From: Mytilus trossulus
Taxonomy: Eukaryota > Mollusca > Bivalvia > Mytilida > Mytilidae
Assembly: GCF_036588685.1 (NCBI RefSeq)
Contig: NC_086386.1
Location: 36,801,383 to 36,865,382 of the forward strand
Reading direction: 5' to 3'
DNA: 64,000 nucleotides
The translations under genes were made by a program, and so were the position numbers. The notes under the pieces are model-generated. The model was given only the letters and a program-made list of their open reading frames with translations. It was not told the DNA's origin and searched no databases. Within the stretch, counting starts at the first letter, position 1; each line of letters begins with the position of its first letter. Shown here piece after piece: positions 35,641 through 49,100 of this stretch.

Positions 35641-36965
35641 AATCCCGCTAGAAGGCAGCACTCGTACCCGTCTAGCGTCTATAAATCTGAGGGAATAAGT
35701 ATTACCCGATTGGGGGCGTTCAAGTTCAAAGGTCTGGAGTATGTTTGCTCCCCTTTTGATCACAGGAAATATTTTTTTGTCCTTCAAATCGTTTAAAAAA
35801 CAGAACTTTATCGCACGACCCTGGATATCCTTGATTACTATTCTTTTCTGACGGTGAGAGGAGAAGTTGCTCCCACGAATTCCCGACAAAAATAATGCAT
35901 TTATCCCCCTACATCAAGAAAAATTATTCAGTGTTTTTCCGTCTCACGATAATGGTAGGCTGAATCCCGAATTCACGCGAAAATAAAAGTCTAACCCCGA
36001 CGTCCGGAAAAGGTAGTTCCGCCCCTTTTTAATCGAACAGACGTTTTTTGCGTTCTTTACATTTTATATACAAACCTAAACATCTTTTGATGAAGATGTT
36101 CAAGATGAAAAGGCAAACTGCTAAGTCCATCCTAATGAATACAATGCCAGTGACGTCATTTCTAATAATGACGTTACGCGTTTTAAGGTCGGGCCGTACT
36201 AAATGCGCGTGGTGTATTTGTACAAGTGGTGTGGATTTGGGTTTACAGAATAAAGTCTTTAAGAGTGATAATGATAAGATAGATCTATAACGATTAAAGA
36301 AAACGGTCTAAAAGTAGAATATGCAGTGAAGAAGGATAAATTTCCAGCTTCGCTCCGAAATTGCCACCCCGTGTCAAACAAAGCCGACACCCCACATGAA
36401 ATGTTCTACACGGTGTTGCAATTCTCGGGAAATCGTGATACTGTTTTTTTTCCCGCATTTCCTGTCAATTATCATCTGGGGTCACACATTGGAGTATAGA
36501 CCGGTGTTATATAGCCATTCTTCCCCCATGCCAGTTTTTCCGCCGGGGGAAAGACTGGCATGAGCCAATGTTTCCCCCGGGGAAATTTTGGATCATTGTC
36601 ATTCTTCCCCTGCGGAAAGTTGACAATACGTATACATATAGTAACTTCCCCGATATATCACGATAATGACCAGTTTTTCAAGAACTATTATGTTTATTTC
36701 ATTGAGAAACCATGTTTTGGAAAAGTTTCATTAATTTAAAATGCCTAAAGCGAACTCCAGAAGTTGTACGATTTCTATGGCAAAGAGTAAAGACCAGTCG
36801 TAGTAATACTGGCATTCATTTTAATGCAATTTTTTCAGTATATAAATACTTAATCAAGTTCTCTTTTTTTATATATAATTTACAAAAACATATAATAAAC
36901 AATTCAACAACTTCAATATAATATTAAAAATAGGAACATGTTTTATAAAAGGTACATCTCACTAA

Positions 36966-37090
36966 ATAGAGAAACCACGCCCCACTGGTCATTAACAGAG
37001 AAACCATGCCCCAGCGGTCATTATCAGACGGAAACCACGCCCTAACGGTCATTACCATACAGAAACCACGCCCTACCGGTCACTATCATG
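36966..37090 (+). repeat. Tandem repeat, four units of about 34 bp
   Basis: GAAACCACGCCC followed by a GGTCATTA-type block recurs four times between 36970 and 37085. It is inside the 2.3-kb inverted-repeat element. Confidence 0.75.
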
Positions 37091-37284
37091 TAAAAGTTCG
37101 TTAACGAGCGGTTTGCTGGTCCGTTTTGTTCTGTTTATGGCCGATGGAATCTATTACTGAAGAATAATGAATGACATGTGACCCCTTTTTATCCAATAAG
37201 AAAATCTTATTCTCAACCGATATGAAATAATTATATTTATTTGTATACAAATGTGTTTTTCATTCAAATTTACACAAGGCTGTC

Positions 37285-37560
37285 TGCAGGTTAATCAGTC
37301 TGTCTATGTGTCAACTAGTCAGTCTTTCTGTTCAACAGTTTTCGATGTGTTCCCAAGTCTTTTTACGTTTTCAACTGTAACTGTTTGTCTTTATGTCCAC
37401 AAGTCTGTCTACATATTCACCAGTCTGCCTTTCTATGTGTCCCCTAGTCTTTTTACATATTTAACTGTCTGTCTATCTGTCCACAAGTCTGTCTTCATAT
37501 TCACCAGTCTGTTTACATGTTTACCATTCTGTCTATGTCCACTAGTCCGACTAGAGAACA
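37285..37560 (+). repeat. Degenerate minisatellite of TCTGTCTA and CACCAGTC units, about 20-24 bp
   Basis: Repeated AGTCTGTCTA, CATATTCACC and CCACAAGTCTG blocks. They produce a long open frame by low complexity. No gene is claimed here. Confidence 0.7.
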
Positions 37561-37994
37561 TCTACACTGGCTTTGAAAAAACTTTCAGTGTAAACAGTGC
37601 ATACATTTTACTTTCATTTTGGTGCTTTGTATCTATATTTTTTTTATATGTAAGTGATTATTGGGCACCGTACTAACAATTTAGTGAAGTCGATTGCAGA
37701 TGATATTTTACAGTATTTCCTTCGGTGTGCTGTCCCGTATTGTGTTGGAGGAGGGTTGAGTTTAATGCCGCCACTTTCTTTATGTGCAATTCCAAAGCCA
37801 TGAACATGTAGTACAGTGGTTGTTGACGTTTCATGTCGGCCATATGTTTTTCATAAATTATTTTGTTATAAATAAGTCCGTTAGTTTTGTTTGAATTTTT
37901 GCACATGTTTATGGTAGGGGCATTTTAAAGCTGACTATATGTTAATTAATACTCTCTGTTATTATGTATATATATGCCGACTCTAAATAAAATT

Positions 37995-38018
37995 TACTTA
38001 CTTACTTACTTACTTACT
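37995..38018 (+). repeat. TTAC tetranucleotide microsatellite
   Basis: About five perfect copies of TTAC (CTTA) in a row. Confidence 0.9.
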
Positions 38019-38842
38019 GAGGGTTTCTCGTTACGAAATGCCGTACGGTCCCAGAGGCCCTTAATTACTTAATACCAAGTCGAATTTTTATTTTTTATTA
38101 GTGCTGGAAAGTGTTCGACCCTATATACGCACCTTTAGTGCAGTGGTTAGTCCCTGTACTTCCACGTCTTCCGTGCTGGCAAAAGCGGTAGTTTATATCT
38201 CCTCTAAGTTTAATGAAGTTTCATCCGTATCGGACTTCTTCTCCTGAATGAAAGCTTTAAGTCGACGAGTATTCCTCTTTATCCGTGCTGTTTTTTAGTT
38301 CTTTTACTTATTAATACTTTATACTTTGCATGATATATCATGTGAAGTCATTTCATCATAATACTTTGGAGATATCATAGACGTCTGTCATGGGAAAAAT
38401 CTACTAATTGACCAGAAGTGGTTAAAGTAATTGCATTCATTTAGTCAATGATACCAAGGGTTCACCAAAGAGAATGAATGTGAACATCACATAAGAATGT
38501 GTTTCGTGTATATAAATATAACATATATATCTCTATTAATACCTATCAAATGTATAATCATACGATGAAGCTTTGGTAACTATAAACTGATATAAGAAAA
38601 GTTACTATTCTTTTGTTTCATAAAAAAATCTTACCGTGACTGACGTCGCCGACGAAAATTTAGCTTCTCACGCTTCTACGGGGGGGGGGATTGGCCTGAT
38701 CCTGGTTCAAATCCCCCCATAACGCTATGGGGGAAAAGTGGGATCATGCCAATTTTTCCGGGGGGAAATATAATATTGGATCGATCCAGTCTTTCCCACC
38801 GGCAAATTTAGCATGGGGGAAGAATGGCTATAGGACACCGGC

Positions 38843-39545
38843 GTGCACCAAACCTACAGAGAAAATTGACAAAGTCGGTATACGTTAGTTGCACGCCAGA
38901 CGAACGCTAATTCCAATCGTTAAACGCGCGTTGCATAAGTTTGAAGTACGTCGAAATATAAAGGTATACGCTTGGTGAGCGCTACAACTCGAGGAAATTT
39001 TAAAGCAGCTACAAGCTAGCCTAAACGCGCTACAGATAAGTTTGATACACGTTTAGGGCACTTTGTATACGCTTCGAGATCGTTCGACTGTAACTAAAAT
39101 GGATGCGGGTGCGTTTGTAACAAACACCTCATAATAGAACGTCCAAGATACGACCGGGGTGCATCTCAAATACGTTCAAGAAACTTTTGTCTTTTGTAGT
39201 AGCGTGCATAATATTTACGTTAGACAAACACCAATTAAGCATTCGTCAACATACGTTTCTTGAACGCCCGATAAACAGTAATGATTAACAGGATGATGAA
39301 TGCATCCAAAATTACTAGCGTATTGGCAGCGTATATGATTGTTGAACACGCCCGTCGTACGTCGGAGCTATGCACTGATGTGTAACGCCGGTATAAGTTT
39401 GGTAGTTGCATATTCAATCATTGATGTTGGCGCCATTATTTGTAAAGCAGTGTGCACAGCCATATGCTACCCATGTCTGTAAACTAAAAAAATCCTAGAA
39501 TATGTTTTTATTTGAATTATAGCAGATATGGAAGTTTACCGTGCA
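38843..39545. other. Stretch rich in CG-containing words, no gene recognised
   Basis: It is less AT-rich than its neighbours, with many CG dinucleotides (ACGCGCG, TCGAGGAAAT, CGTTCGACTG). A 60-codon minus-strand frame at 39235-39417 has one hydrophobic stretch followed by KKRMLTNA; it is too short and isolated to call. Confidence 0.4.
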
Positions 39546-40636
39546 ATATGGGTCATTTTCAAAAATGTCGAATTTTGAAATTGAAAAATCTATTCAAACA
39601 ACCTTCTATAGATACATAAATCAAAACAACTAAAGAACAACATATTAAAAGATGCAATCTTTATAATGTCATACAAGAATATCTTGAAACATATTTTGAT
39701 AGGTGGTACAATATTTTGTTTCTCCTGTTACCATTTTCAAAAGAAATTTTGGGTTACCAAGAAAAGGTTTATATAAAATTTTATATATAAAAGCTTGTTT
39801 TACGTAGCCAATTAGATGGTTCTCAAGAGAATAAACTTCTATATTTATTCATTCTGTAAATATAATAGATTATTTACCAATTTTTCAGGTTGTACTGAAA
39901 AATGTCTCTATGAATTAATTTTCAAAGGTTGAAAAAATTACCACCAGTAATGCAAGTCTAAGATATAAATTCATATTGTATGGCAATTTTCTCTCTTTCA
40001 AATAAACCCAACATCAATCAAGTAAATCCCTTATAAGTTAATTTACTTTTGTCTGTATTTCATTGATCTTCATTTGTAACAGGAACGTACTTTTATGATA
40101 TATATCACTAAATAAAAGTTTATCCTGTTACCTTTTTGTCTATCCTGTTACCGATATCAGTATTGCACCTGCAAATGCTTAATTGGGAAGAACAAACTGA
40201 TTATTTTGTTTATTCATAGGGAGAACAATATCACGGCTGATTTAAGTAGTGGTAACATGATGGACAAGAACCTCCCGTATACGCTGATTGAATTGTTTGT
40301 AGATAATATGCTACATATAATGATGAAAGAAGCTGCGATTTTTCGTTAACGTTCTTGAAAAGTCCCTTGTGCGGATATCAAGGCGATCAGAAAATCGGGA
40401 AAAATCATTTGAAATGTTTTTTTCTGACATTGTACGCACACAACTATCCCCTAAACCTGACTTAAATACATTATAATCTTATCAAAATAGATGTAAATCG
40501 TGAAAAATATCGATGTTCTGAATCATAAATCCGACAAGCTTTCATTTAAACCATTACAACTGAAATTTCCATTAGAAATTAAAAAAAAATGAGCATGGGT
40601 GTACCGAAATTCAGCATTTTTGAAAATGACCCATAT
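39546..40636. mobile_element. Element of 1.09 kb with inverted ends of about 30 bp
   Basis: The left end ATATGGGTCATTTTCAAAAA is the reverse complement of the right end ending at 40636; both include ATTTTTGAAAATGACCC. The inside repeats TATCCTGTTACC-like motifs. There is no coding frame. It directly precedes an array-bearing element. Confidence 0.8.
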
Positions 40637-40829
40637 AGCTTTTTTTTCTAAACCTGATTTTGGGGTTTATAAGGCTGTAGCAAAATAATTGAAGAAAAAA
40701 TCATATGGTGTTGCACTTCTTTTTTTGCTACGGCCCTGTGAAAATGCCTAATTTTGATGATTTTCCCATTTTTCATCGATATTTACCTATTTTTTGGCTA
40801 TTATCGTGAAAAAATCAACTATTTTCATC

Positions 40830-41570
40830 TGACCTTGACCTCATATCATGGATCAGTAAGAAAGGTTCAGTTTTCATGGTAAAGTCCATATCTCAGATAC
40901 TATAAGCAATTGGTCTACTAAATTTGGTGTATTGAATGATTTTAAGGTGTACATGTAAAACTGGCAGGTGTGATCTGATCTTGACATCATTTTCATGGTT
41001 AAGTGGTTTACATTTTTTTTGTGTTTTTGTCTTATTTTCTAATACTTTATGCAATAGGTCAACTATTTTTTGTGTATTGAATACTGTAAGAGGTAAAAGT
41101 CAGTCTGGCAGGTTTTTATTTGACCTTGACCTCTTTTTCCACAGTTCATTGCTCAGTGTCAAGTTTTTGTGTTTTGGTCTGTCTTTTTTTATAAGCAATA
41201 GGTCAACTAATTTGTTAAAAAAAAAAAAATAAAAAAAATAAAAAAAATATTTGTTTAATGCAAGTATTATTAACTTCTGTCAGTCCTGGTTCATATGACT
41301 TTGACATTATTTTCATGGTTTATTGGTCAATGTTAATTTTTCTTGGTTAAGAAACTATAAGCAATAGGTCAACTATACATGTATTTAGTGTATTGAATTC
41401 TTGTAAGGTGTACATGTATTTCTTGTTTGTTTTATGTGAGCTTGACCTCATTTTATTTGATCATATTAAGTTTATGTGATAGTTGTAGTAAATCTTGATA
41501 TTTAGATCTATCAACATAATATAATGGTTAGGTAAAGAATGCGAGACATTTCAGGGTGTGCACTCATGTT
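40830..41570 (+). mobile_element. Array-bearing element E, copy 2, left end missing
   Basis: It begins within the TGACCTTGACCTCATATCAT array and has four to five units, a poly-A/T break near 41220, and the shared right end GAGACATTTCAGGGTGTGCA. The unique left part of the other copies is absent. Confidence 0.75.
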
Positions 41571-41629
41571 TTAGTTTGTTCTTCTATTGTGCTGTAAAGC
41601 AATTGTTCCAAATTAGTGGAGGGTTTTGA

Positions 41630-41835
41630 CACCCACAAACATGTTCAACTCTGCCCAATTCTGTATGTCGTGCCTGTCCCAGTCAAGAGCAAGTAATTCA
41701 GTGGTTATTGCTTGTAAATGTAAATCATATTTGTTTTGTGTTTGTTGTTTTGTACATCAACCAAGCTGTTTGTTTTTCTCATTTGAATTGTATGACATTT
41801 TGTTATGTAAGGAGCTTTTATAGCTTGCTATGTGG
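41630..41835 (+). repeat. Dispersed repeat C, 5' part
   Basis: AACATGTTCAACTCTGCC, GTCGTGCCTGTCCCAGTCA and GTAATTCAGTGGTTATTG match the family; the small open frame here is repeat-derived. Confidence 0.6.
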
Positions 41836-43161
41836 TATTTGAGTTCTTTTCAATCTTTTGCTCTCAATTTGGTGTTTGAGGGGTCATAATGTAGGAATAT
41901 CCCGAAAAACACTTGGGACACACAAAACTTATAAACAGTCACAAGTTACTGTGGACTTGCCAATATTTTGTGATACCAATTTTTTTGGATTTCTTGGTAA
42001 ACCAGAAATTTAAATGTTCAGTGTAGTACATATTCTATAGGTTTGTATGCAGAAATTTGTAAAACAATGAAATTAAATATCCATGAATATACAATTTTTC
42101 CTTATTACACAAAAATATTGATATTCACAAAAATAAATGAATCCAAAGGGGCACATTATGTTTGCCTGCATTTAGAGAATTTTTTCCGACGTAGTCGGTA
42201 TAGTTTCGGTTTGTGCCCTTTGAACTTAAGGACGCTTAACTATGGCAACAGAATACGCATGCTCGAAAATCCTTTCTGTGATTGGACAAAATGCTGTCAT
42301 GGTGGGTAATTTGGTTGTGTTTGAAAAAACGTCTCGTTTATTATATCGTGATGGAAAGCAAGTGAAAAACTATAAATATTTGAACTAGATCTTACAAATA
42401 TTTCTATTTTTATTAAAATAATTGTTTCTCCAATAGCTCTTTGTATCAATGACGGCTTTTTATTCGGGACAATTATATAATTTTTAATGTAAACTTTGTT
42501 GTACGAACATACATGACTTTTTGAAGGCACCTACGTATGTGAGATTTCTGCGGGGTTTTGGAAATGTAAACAGAAAGATACGTCATTGTGCTTCTGAAGG
42601 TTATCGAAATGATAGTTATAAACATATTATACTCAAATTTAAATATGTCAGATATCTTTTTAAAGATAGTTCTTGTTACCTCTGAACTCAGCTTTTGATT
42701 ACATTTGTGTGCAATCCTTTGACAGGTTAACTCAGGTAAAATTAAAGCTGCATGCAAATGTAATGATTTTTCCACGCAAATGTAATAGTAATGGTAATTT
42801 GCTCAAATGTAATGCATGGATACAAAGTAATTCATTTTCTAAAGAGGATTTAAAATTTAAAATCTCTGACATAATAAACAGTATTGGTTCACCATCAAAA
42901 CCCTTGATACATCGTCCTATTAAATTTGACAGTATAAATATAACACATATCGACTGGTTACTTTTTATTACTTATTTGTTTATTAGTTTAATACCATTGA
43001 AAGACAAAGGTTACGATAAGACATTATAAAATATATCACTAAATTGTCTGCCTTAATCATGGTCTTTGTTCTAATGCTAACTGAATCACTTTGCTGTTGA
43101 TGCTTATTCATTAAAGAAAGCATGTGTGGTGTAACGGCTCTACTATTTGTGTACTGACTTC
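41836..43161. other. Region 3' of PPID, no gene recognised
   Basis: A 118-codon plus-strand frame (42673-43029) is the longest. It reads NSNGNLLKCNAWIQSNS in part and ends in a hydrophobic stretch. Its composition follows the local AT-rich sequence and no family was recognised. The PPID 3' UTR must lie in the upper part. Confidence 0.4.
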
Positions 43162-46100
43162 TCAGGATGCAAACATATTCGAGTACATTTTCTTTTCTTT
43201 TGCCTTGTATGCATCTACTAGTTTCTTTGTCTTTGCCATTTCAGTGAGAATACCTGCAAAAGAAGTGAATCACTTAAATATAAACAAAGATTTAACTTTA
43301 ATAGGATAACAAACTTCTTACCAGAATTATTTCCCTTTTGTGATACAAATGTTATTTCCTGACAAGTTGTCTCCCATATATCTCAATGTTCTCAATGGTT
43401 GTCTTAATAGTTTGTATTGTTTTTTCACCCTTCAGTATGATTGTCTGGCTATGTTATGACAGAACTTGTTAAAATTGCTTTGATCTATATACACCTTATC
43501 ACTATTTGCCTTATTGGATGGCCGACCCGGCCGCTTGAACTTTTCCATTGTGGCGTCAGATATTTTGTTTTATGACGTCAAAATTTTACGGGAACCTGTG
43601 TGATATCCAGTAATGGCGGACAAATAGCGATAAGGTGTATTACTCCATGGCTTTGTTACAGCAATGAAAACACTGTTTCTTTTTGTGTTTTTTACGCTGT
43701 GTATACAGAGTTTGTGTCATGAAAGGATACCCCATAATCTTTTCTGTTATAAGAAATAGGAAAGGGGATAATTCGTCATATACTGAATTTATTATCTCCC
43801 CTGATTAACACTTTATTTTGAATTTAAAGCCATAGGATGAAGCTGTTTTTAAACTATATCTTCAAAGTTATAATTTAAATATAGTTGTTCAGGGTATTGC
43901 TTGTTATACTTTACAAATTCATGGCAAGAACATATCTAAATGAAATAAATTGTGAGTGAACATTTAGTCATGTCAGATGATACTGTGAATTCATTTATCT
44001 TCGTGGGTACCAATTTTCATGGATAGAGGGAAATTTTCATTTTCGTGGATATTTGATTTCGCGTTTTTGCAAAAGTTTGCATAATATCTTATATACAATT
44101 TGTAATTAGTTGGTCATTAAAATTTGTGGTTCTCAGGTGACCACGAAATCCACGAAAATAGGAATCCAACAAATAATAATGAATCCATAGTATATATAAT
44201 CTTCCTGAATAACAGAGTTATGGTTCTTACCTTTATCTGTTGGTTCTACTTGACTTGCCTGCTTTAAACTTTCCTGTTAAAATAATAAAAGTTACATATA
44301 AAGTATTTTACCATTGTGTACCAAATTAACTCCTTGTGTATTGGACAACTATTTTTTTATATTTTGATATGGATATGAATTTTAAATTGGTGTAAATTAA
44401 GCTTAACAAAACCAATATTTTATTTTATTTCTATTATTTTTAACAAAGTAAGGAGTCTGTGATTAACATATAAATGATTTGTTAGTAAGTAAGTAGGTAA
44501 TTTAAGGCAGCAATTATAAGCATTTTTTAAATGACTTTACATAAAGTGGATTTTTCATCTTTTTGATAACTAGTGGCATTGGACTTTTGACGACATGATG
44601 CTAGTCGGCGGAATGGTGTAAATTAGCACAATCAAAATACAATACTCAAATTTACATAATTATGATAAATCTGTAAAATAAGTTTGCTAAATACATACCA
44701 GTGCTTCGTCCCATTTATTTAAACCATTTAATGCCTGTCCTCTTCTGAATAAAGCTTTCACATTCTTTTCATCTTCTTGTAAAACCTGTTATAAAATACT
44801 CATATAATATCTTATCATGTTATATTTTTCTATTTTTACAAATATAAACAGATTTGTCTAGTCTATACTGTAAATTCAGAAATTTTTATGTGCATTTATT
44901 ATTGCGATTTTGTCATTTTGTAATAAAACGCAATTTTATTTTTTTGCGATATTGTGAAAACCTATCTAATTCATATAAAACATTTCAAAAGGCATGTTTA
45001 AATCATTGTGATTATAGCCATGTCGCAATTTTAACAAAAATAAAAAAAAATCGCAATTATTTCTGAATTTACAATTTGTGCCTTTCAACAGAGCCTAAAA
45101 ATAAGTGGAAGACATTGGTTTCTGTCTCTCTTATAGTTTTAATATAAATCAAGCTGTTGGTCTTATTGTTTGAATTGTTTAACATTTGGTTCTGTCAGGT
45201 ATTTCTCATTGTTGAAGGCTGTATGGTGACCTATAGCTGCTTCTACCCATGTCAAGATCATACCACATCTCCTTATTTCAAAATAAACAAGTTTGTGAGA
45301 GGTTAACCTTCCTCCTAACCTTGAACAAAGGTGTTCCAATATCTTCAAAATGCAGTTATCCAAAAAAAATGTTTCTTATTCAGATTTATAAAAAAAGTTA
45401 CAAAAGTAAGGCCATGGTTTTTTAATTTGTTGGTTTACGGATTTTCTCCATGAAAAAGTCCGGTCGGTCGGTCGGGAAAAAACAGGAAAAAAAAATCTTT
45501 CAAGACAGAAAAATCTCCAGAGATTATGCAAAATCAATATATAGTTCACCTTTCTAATAATATGTTTCTTATGCTATTTTGTCATCATCTCTTAAATTTT
45601 AGTTGAAATATTATTGCTCAGTTTAATATCATAAACATTGCACAACATTGTCTAATAATTTCCCGTAAAAAAGGGGGATGCACCGATAAAGACGAAATTA
45701 AATCGTCATTTCACAAACAAGAATAACAGATTCTCGTAGCTCTTAATCAATTCCAGAAAACTTTGTGAATAATGATCTTCAAGCACAAAAAATGATAAAG
45801 AAAGAGTTGTAAAAACATCATGCGAAAATAAGTTTCAACACACGTGTCAAAATCGTAATAGACTTGTCCACTGGAATAACGAGAATATGGGATTAATCTG
45901 TTCCCGTTTTTTTCTTATCCAAATGGGCGATATATTTTTTTATTATCTAGGAAACAAGAAAATTTCAAATGATTTGGTTATATTCAGTAATTTAACTTGA
46001 TGTCTTGAACTTCCACCTGTCCACATTTGGACAAGTCTATTTCTATGAAATGATGCATCTTACGGACTGATGAAAAATAAGAGAAACGAACTTGTTATGT

Positions 46101-49100
46101 AATTGGTTTTAAGCGCAGGTTTCGTAAACAACATTTCAAGGTCAGTTAACATGGATTTGTCTATTCTTAAAAGGAAAACTGGAAGTTGTATTTTTTCACA
46201 ACAGAAAGTATTATTAATTATGTTGGTGATAAATGCATTTCATTTCATAAAAAAAATAATATTTTAATTATTTTTCAGGGATAATGCATTTGTTAGGCTT
46301 GACAGAAATAAAAAAGCATGAAAAGTCAATTTTATTTTTATTCTGGAAATCGGCAAAATCAGGTCGGCGGATCCGTAAACCAACAAATTAAAAAATCCTG
46401 GCCTAAATGTAATCTTTATCTTGTCCATTTGTGATATCAGATTTCTTTTAATATGGTAAACTTGAACATATTGAGTTAGCTCCAGAAACAGGACAAAATT
46501 TATGAGTAAGATTGCATTCTCCACAAATGCATCACCTTGATCAAAACCACTTTAATACTAAAAAACTATTGTAAACCAACTATTTTTTTGAATTGCTTTA
46601 TTTTCAGGACTTTTTGAGAATAATAACATGAATATTAAAACTTGGATCTTTTTTTATTCAAGAATATAAAGTAAATTAGATATTTTGAAACAAGAGTGCA
46701 CACACTGAAATGTCTCGCCTTCTTTACTTATCATTGATATTATGTTGATAGTCCTAAGTATAAAGCTTTATTAAAAACTGTCACATAAATGTAACATTAA
46801 CCAAGATAACTAAACAAAGACCAATGAACCAGTAAAACGAGGTCAAGGTCAGATGAACCATGTCAAGCAGACATGTACAGCTAACAATGCTTCCATACAA
46901 CAAATATAGTTTCAGAAAAATAGACCAAAACACAAAAACTTAACACTGAGCAATGAACCTGTTAAAATGAGGTTGAGGTCAAATAAAACCTGAGCGACTG
47001 ACATATAGATAATAAAATATTTCCATTCACCAAATATAGTTGACCTATAGCATATACTATAGTATTAGATAAAAAGACCAAAACTCAATAACTTAAATTT
47101 GACCATTCAACCATGAAAATGAGGTCAAGGTCAGATGACATCTGCCCGCTAGACATGTACACCTTACAATCATTCCATACAACAAATATAGTAGATCTAT
47201 TGCATAAAGTATACATCAGAAAAACAAACAAAAACACAAAAAATTAACTATAACCACTGAACCATGAAAATGAGGTCAAGGTCAGATGACATCTGCCAGT
47301 TGGACATGTACACCTTACAGTCCTTCCATACACCGAATATACTAGCTCTATTGTTTATAGTATCTGAGATATAGACTTGAGCACCAAAACTTAACCTTGT
47401 TCACTGATCCATGAAATGAGGTTGAGGTCAAGTGAAAACTGTCTGACAGACATGAGGACCTTGTAAGGTACTCACATACCAAATATAATTATCCTATTAC
47501 TTATAATAAGAGAGAATTCAACATTACAAAAAAATCTGAACTTTTTTTTCAAGTGGTCACGGAACCATGAAAATGAGGTCAAGGACATTTGACATGTGAC
47601 TGACCGAAACTTCGTAACATGAGGCATCTATATATACAAAGTATGAAGCATCCAGGTCTTCCACCTTCTAAAATATAAAGCTTTAAAAAAGTTAGCTAAC
47701 ACCGCCACTGCCGCTGTAGCCCCCGTATTATTATCCCTATGTGGAGCTTTCTGCATCAAAAGTTGCAGGCTCGACAAAAAATCACAGAGAAAGGGTGAAA
47801 AAAATGTATCTGTGAAAACAAGCTGGTTAATAATTGTATAAATATGTGTACAGGACATTTTAGGTAATGGAAATTCATTCAACCAGCACAATATGAAATG
47901 AAGACAACTGTCATATTTTTCTTCCATCTAAATTCTATTAAATACATAATAAAAGTTTTTACCTGATCACAATGTTGTAAGGCATCAGAGTATTCCTTTA
48001 ATTTTAAACTACATGCAGCTCTGTAATAGAAAATATTCAAAAAAATCTATATCATTATGCATTGACAAGGAAACATTTAAATACCGATGTCCTCATAGAA
48101 TCATTTATAATGAAGTTTATCACTATTTACAAAATATTCCTTTGATCTTACTGACTGATGTTCTTTCTCAGTGGAGTTGAGTGATATGAAAATTATCGCT
48201 AGAAACTAAGGTGCATGTGGCATTGCTAATGAAATTGACATGCAATTGACTATGTTGTCAAAGGTAGAATAGCTATAAACACATTATCATTGGTCATCTC
48301 AACTTGATGAACTGTACCGGCTCAAGTGAGAAAATCAATCCCGTTGCAGTGTTCTCCCCAGGATTTTTTGAAGGCGCAAAATTCAAGGGCGCGTAACTCT
48401 TTTTTTTAGGATGAACTTGTGTGATCTGAAGCAATCAGTTATAAATCATGACATGCTATATGAATAATAATGTTTTGTGTTATGTGTTTAATAATGCAGA
48501 GTATAAAGTACAAGAATGTATATGAAATAAAATGATTTTAAACACAAAAGTTTTTCATATTCAGTCAATTATAAAAGAAGTCAAAATATAAATATTCATC
48601 TCTATACTCTCTGCTCCTTTTAGGGATTATATTGTTTCAAGATAGTGTTATTTTGTTGGACAGTCTGTTCCTCAATTTTGTCTTTATCCTCTTTTAATAG
48701 GGTTGAAAACCCCCTCTGACAACTAATGTACAATAACTTTTGCCTATACCCCCTTTAACATTTATAAGCTATGAAAAACTCAGGCAGCCATGTCATTGAA
48801 ACCAGAGACAGATGCTTGCTGTTATCACTTGCTAAATCTTTAGCTCTGTTGGTAGGAGAAGCAATGACATCTGCTTATACTGTCAGTGTAGAGGAAGTTA
48901 TATTCCCCCTTTTATTAGAAGTCATTTGGTTGAAAAAAAATCTACTTCCATCATCTGCCTTTAGCTTAGAAGTCAACCCTTTCTTATTAGCAGAGAACAT
49001 GTTCATTCATAATTAATAAAATCAATTACGGTTAAGATACTTGGTATACAACAGTCAACTTTAAAAAAAAAAAAATGTTTTAATGAACAGCTGACTAGTT

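Larger units (their letters stand above)
36503..38842. mobile_element. Element of 2.3 kb with GGGGG-rich inverted ends
   Basis: The left end, about 36503-36620, and right end, about 38690-38842, share in reverse complement ATAGCCATTCTTCCCCCATG and AAAGACTGG, with CCGGTGT outermost. Inside are two short tandem arrays and a TTAC microsatellite; no transposase was recognised. The ends are diverged, which suggests age or two related copies. Confidence 0.65.

Noticed and set aside
36140..36180. Two TGACGT motifs suggesting a cAMP-response promoter for the nicotinic-like gene
   Set aside because: The motifs are short and no first exon or transcription start could be placed near them.
37251..37676. 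Open frame of 141 codons rich in Ser, Phe and Val
   Set aside because: It follows the 20-24-bp minisatellite and has no recognisable domain.
42673..43029. Open frame of 118 codons 3' of PPID
   Set aside because: No family recognised, composition AT-driven, start and borders arbitrary; mentioned only as a described stretch.
48771..49016. Open frame of 81 codons inside the hAT-like element
   Set aside because: Too short for a transposase and without hAT dimerisation-domain features.
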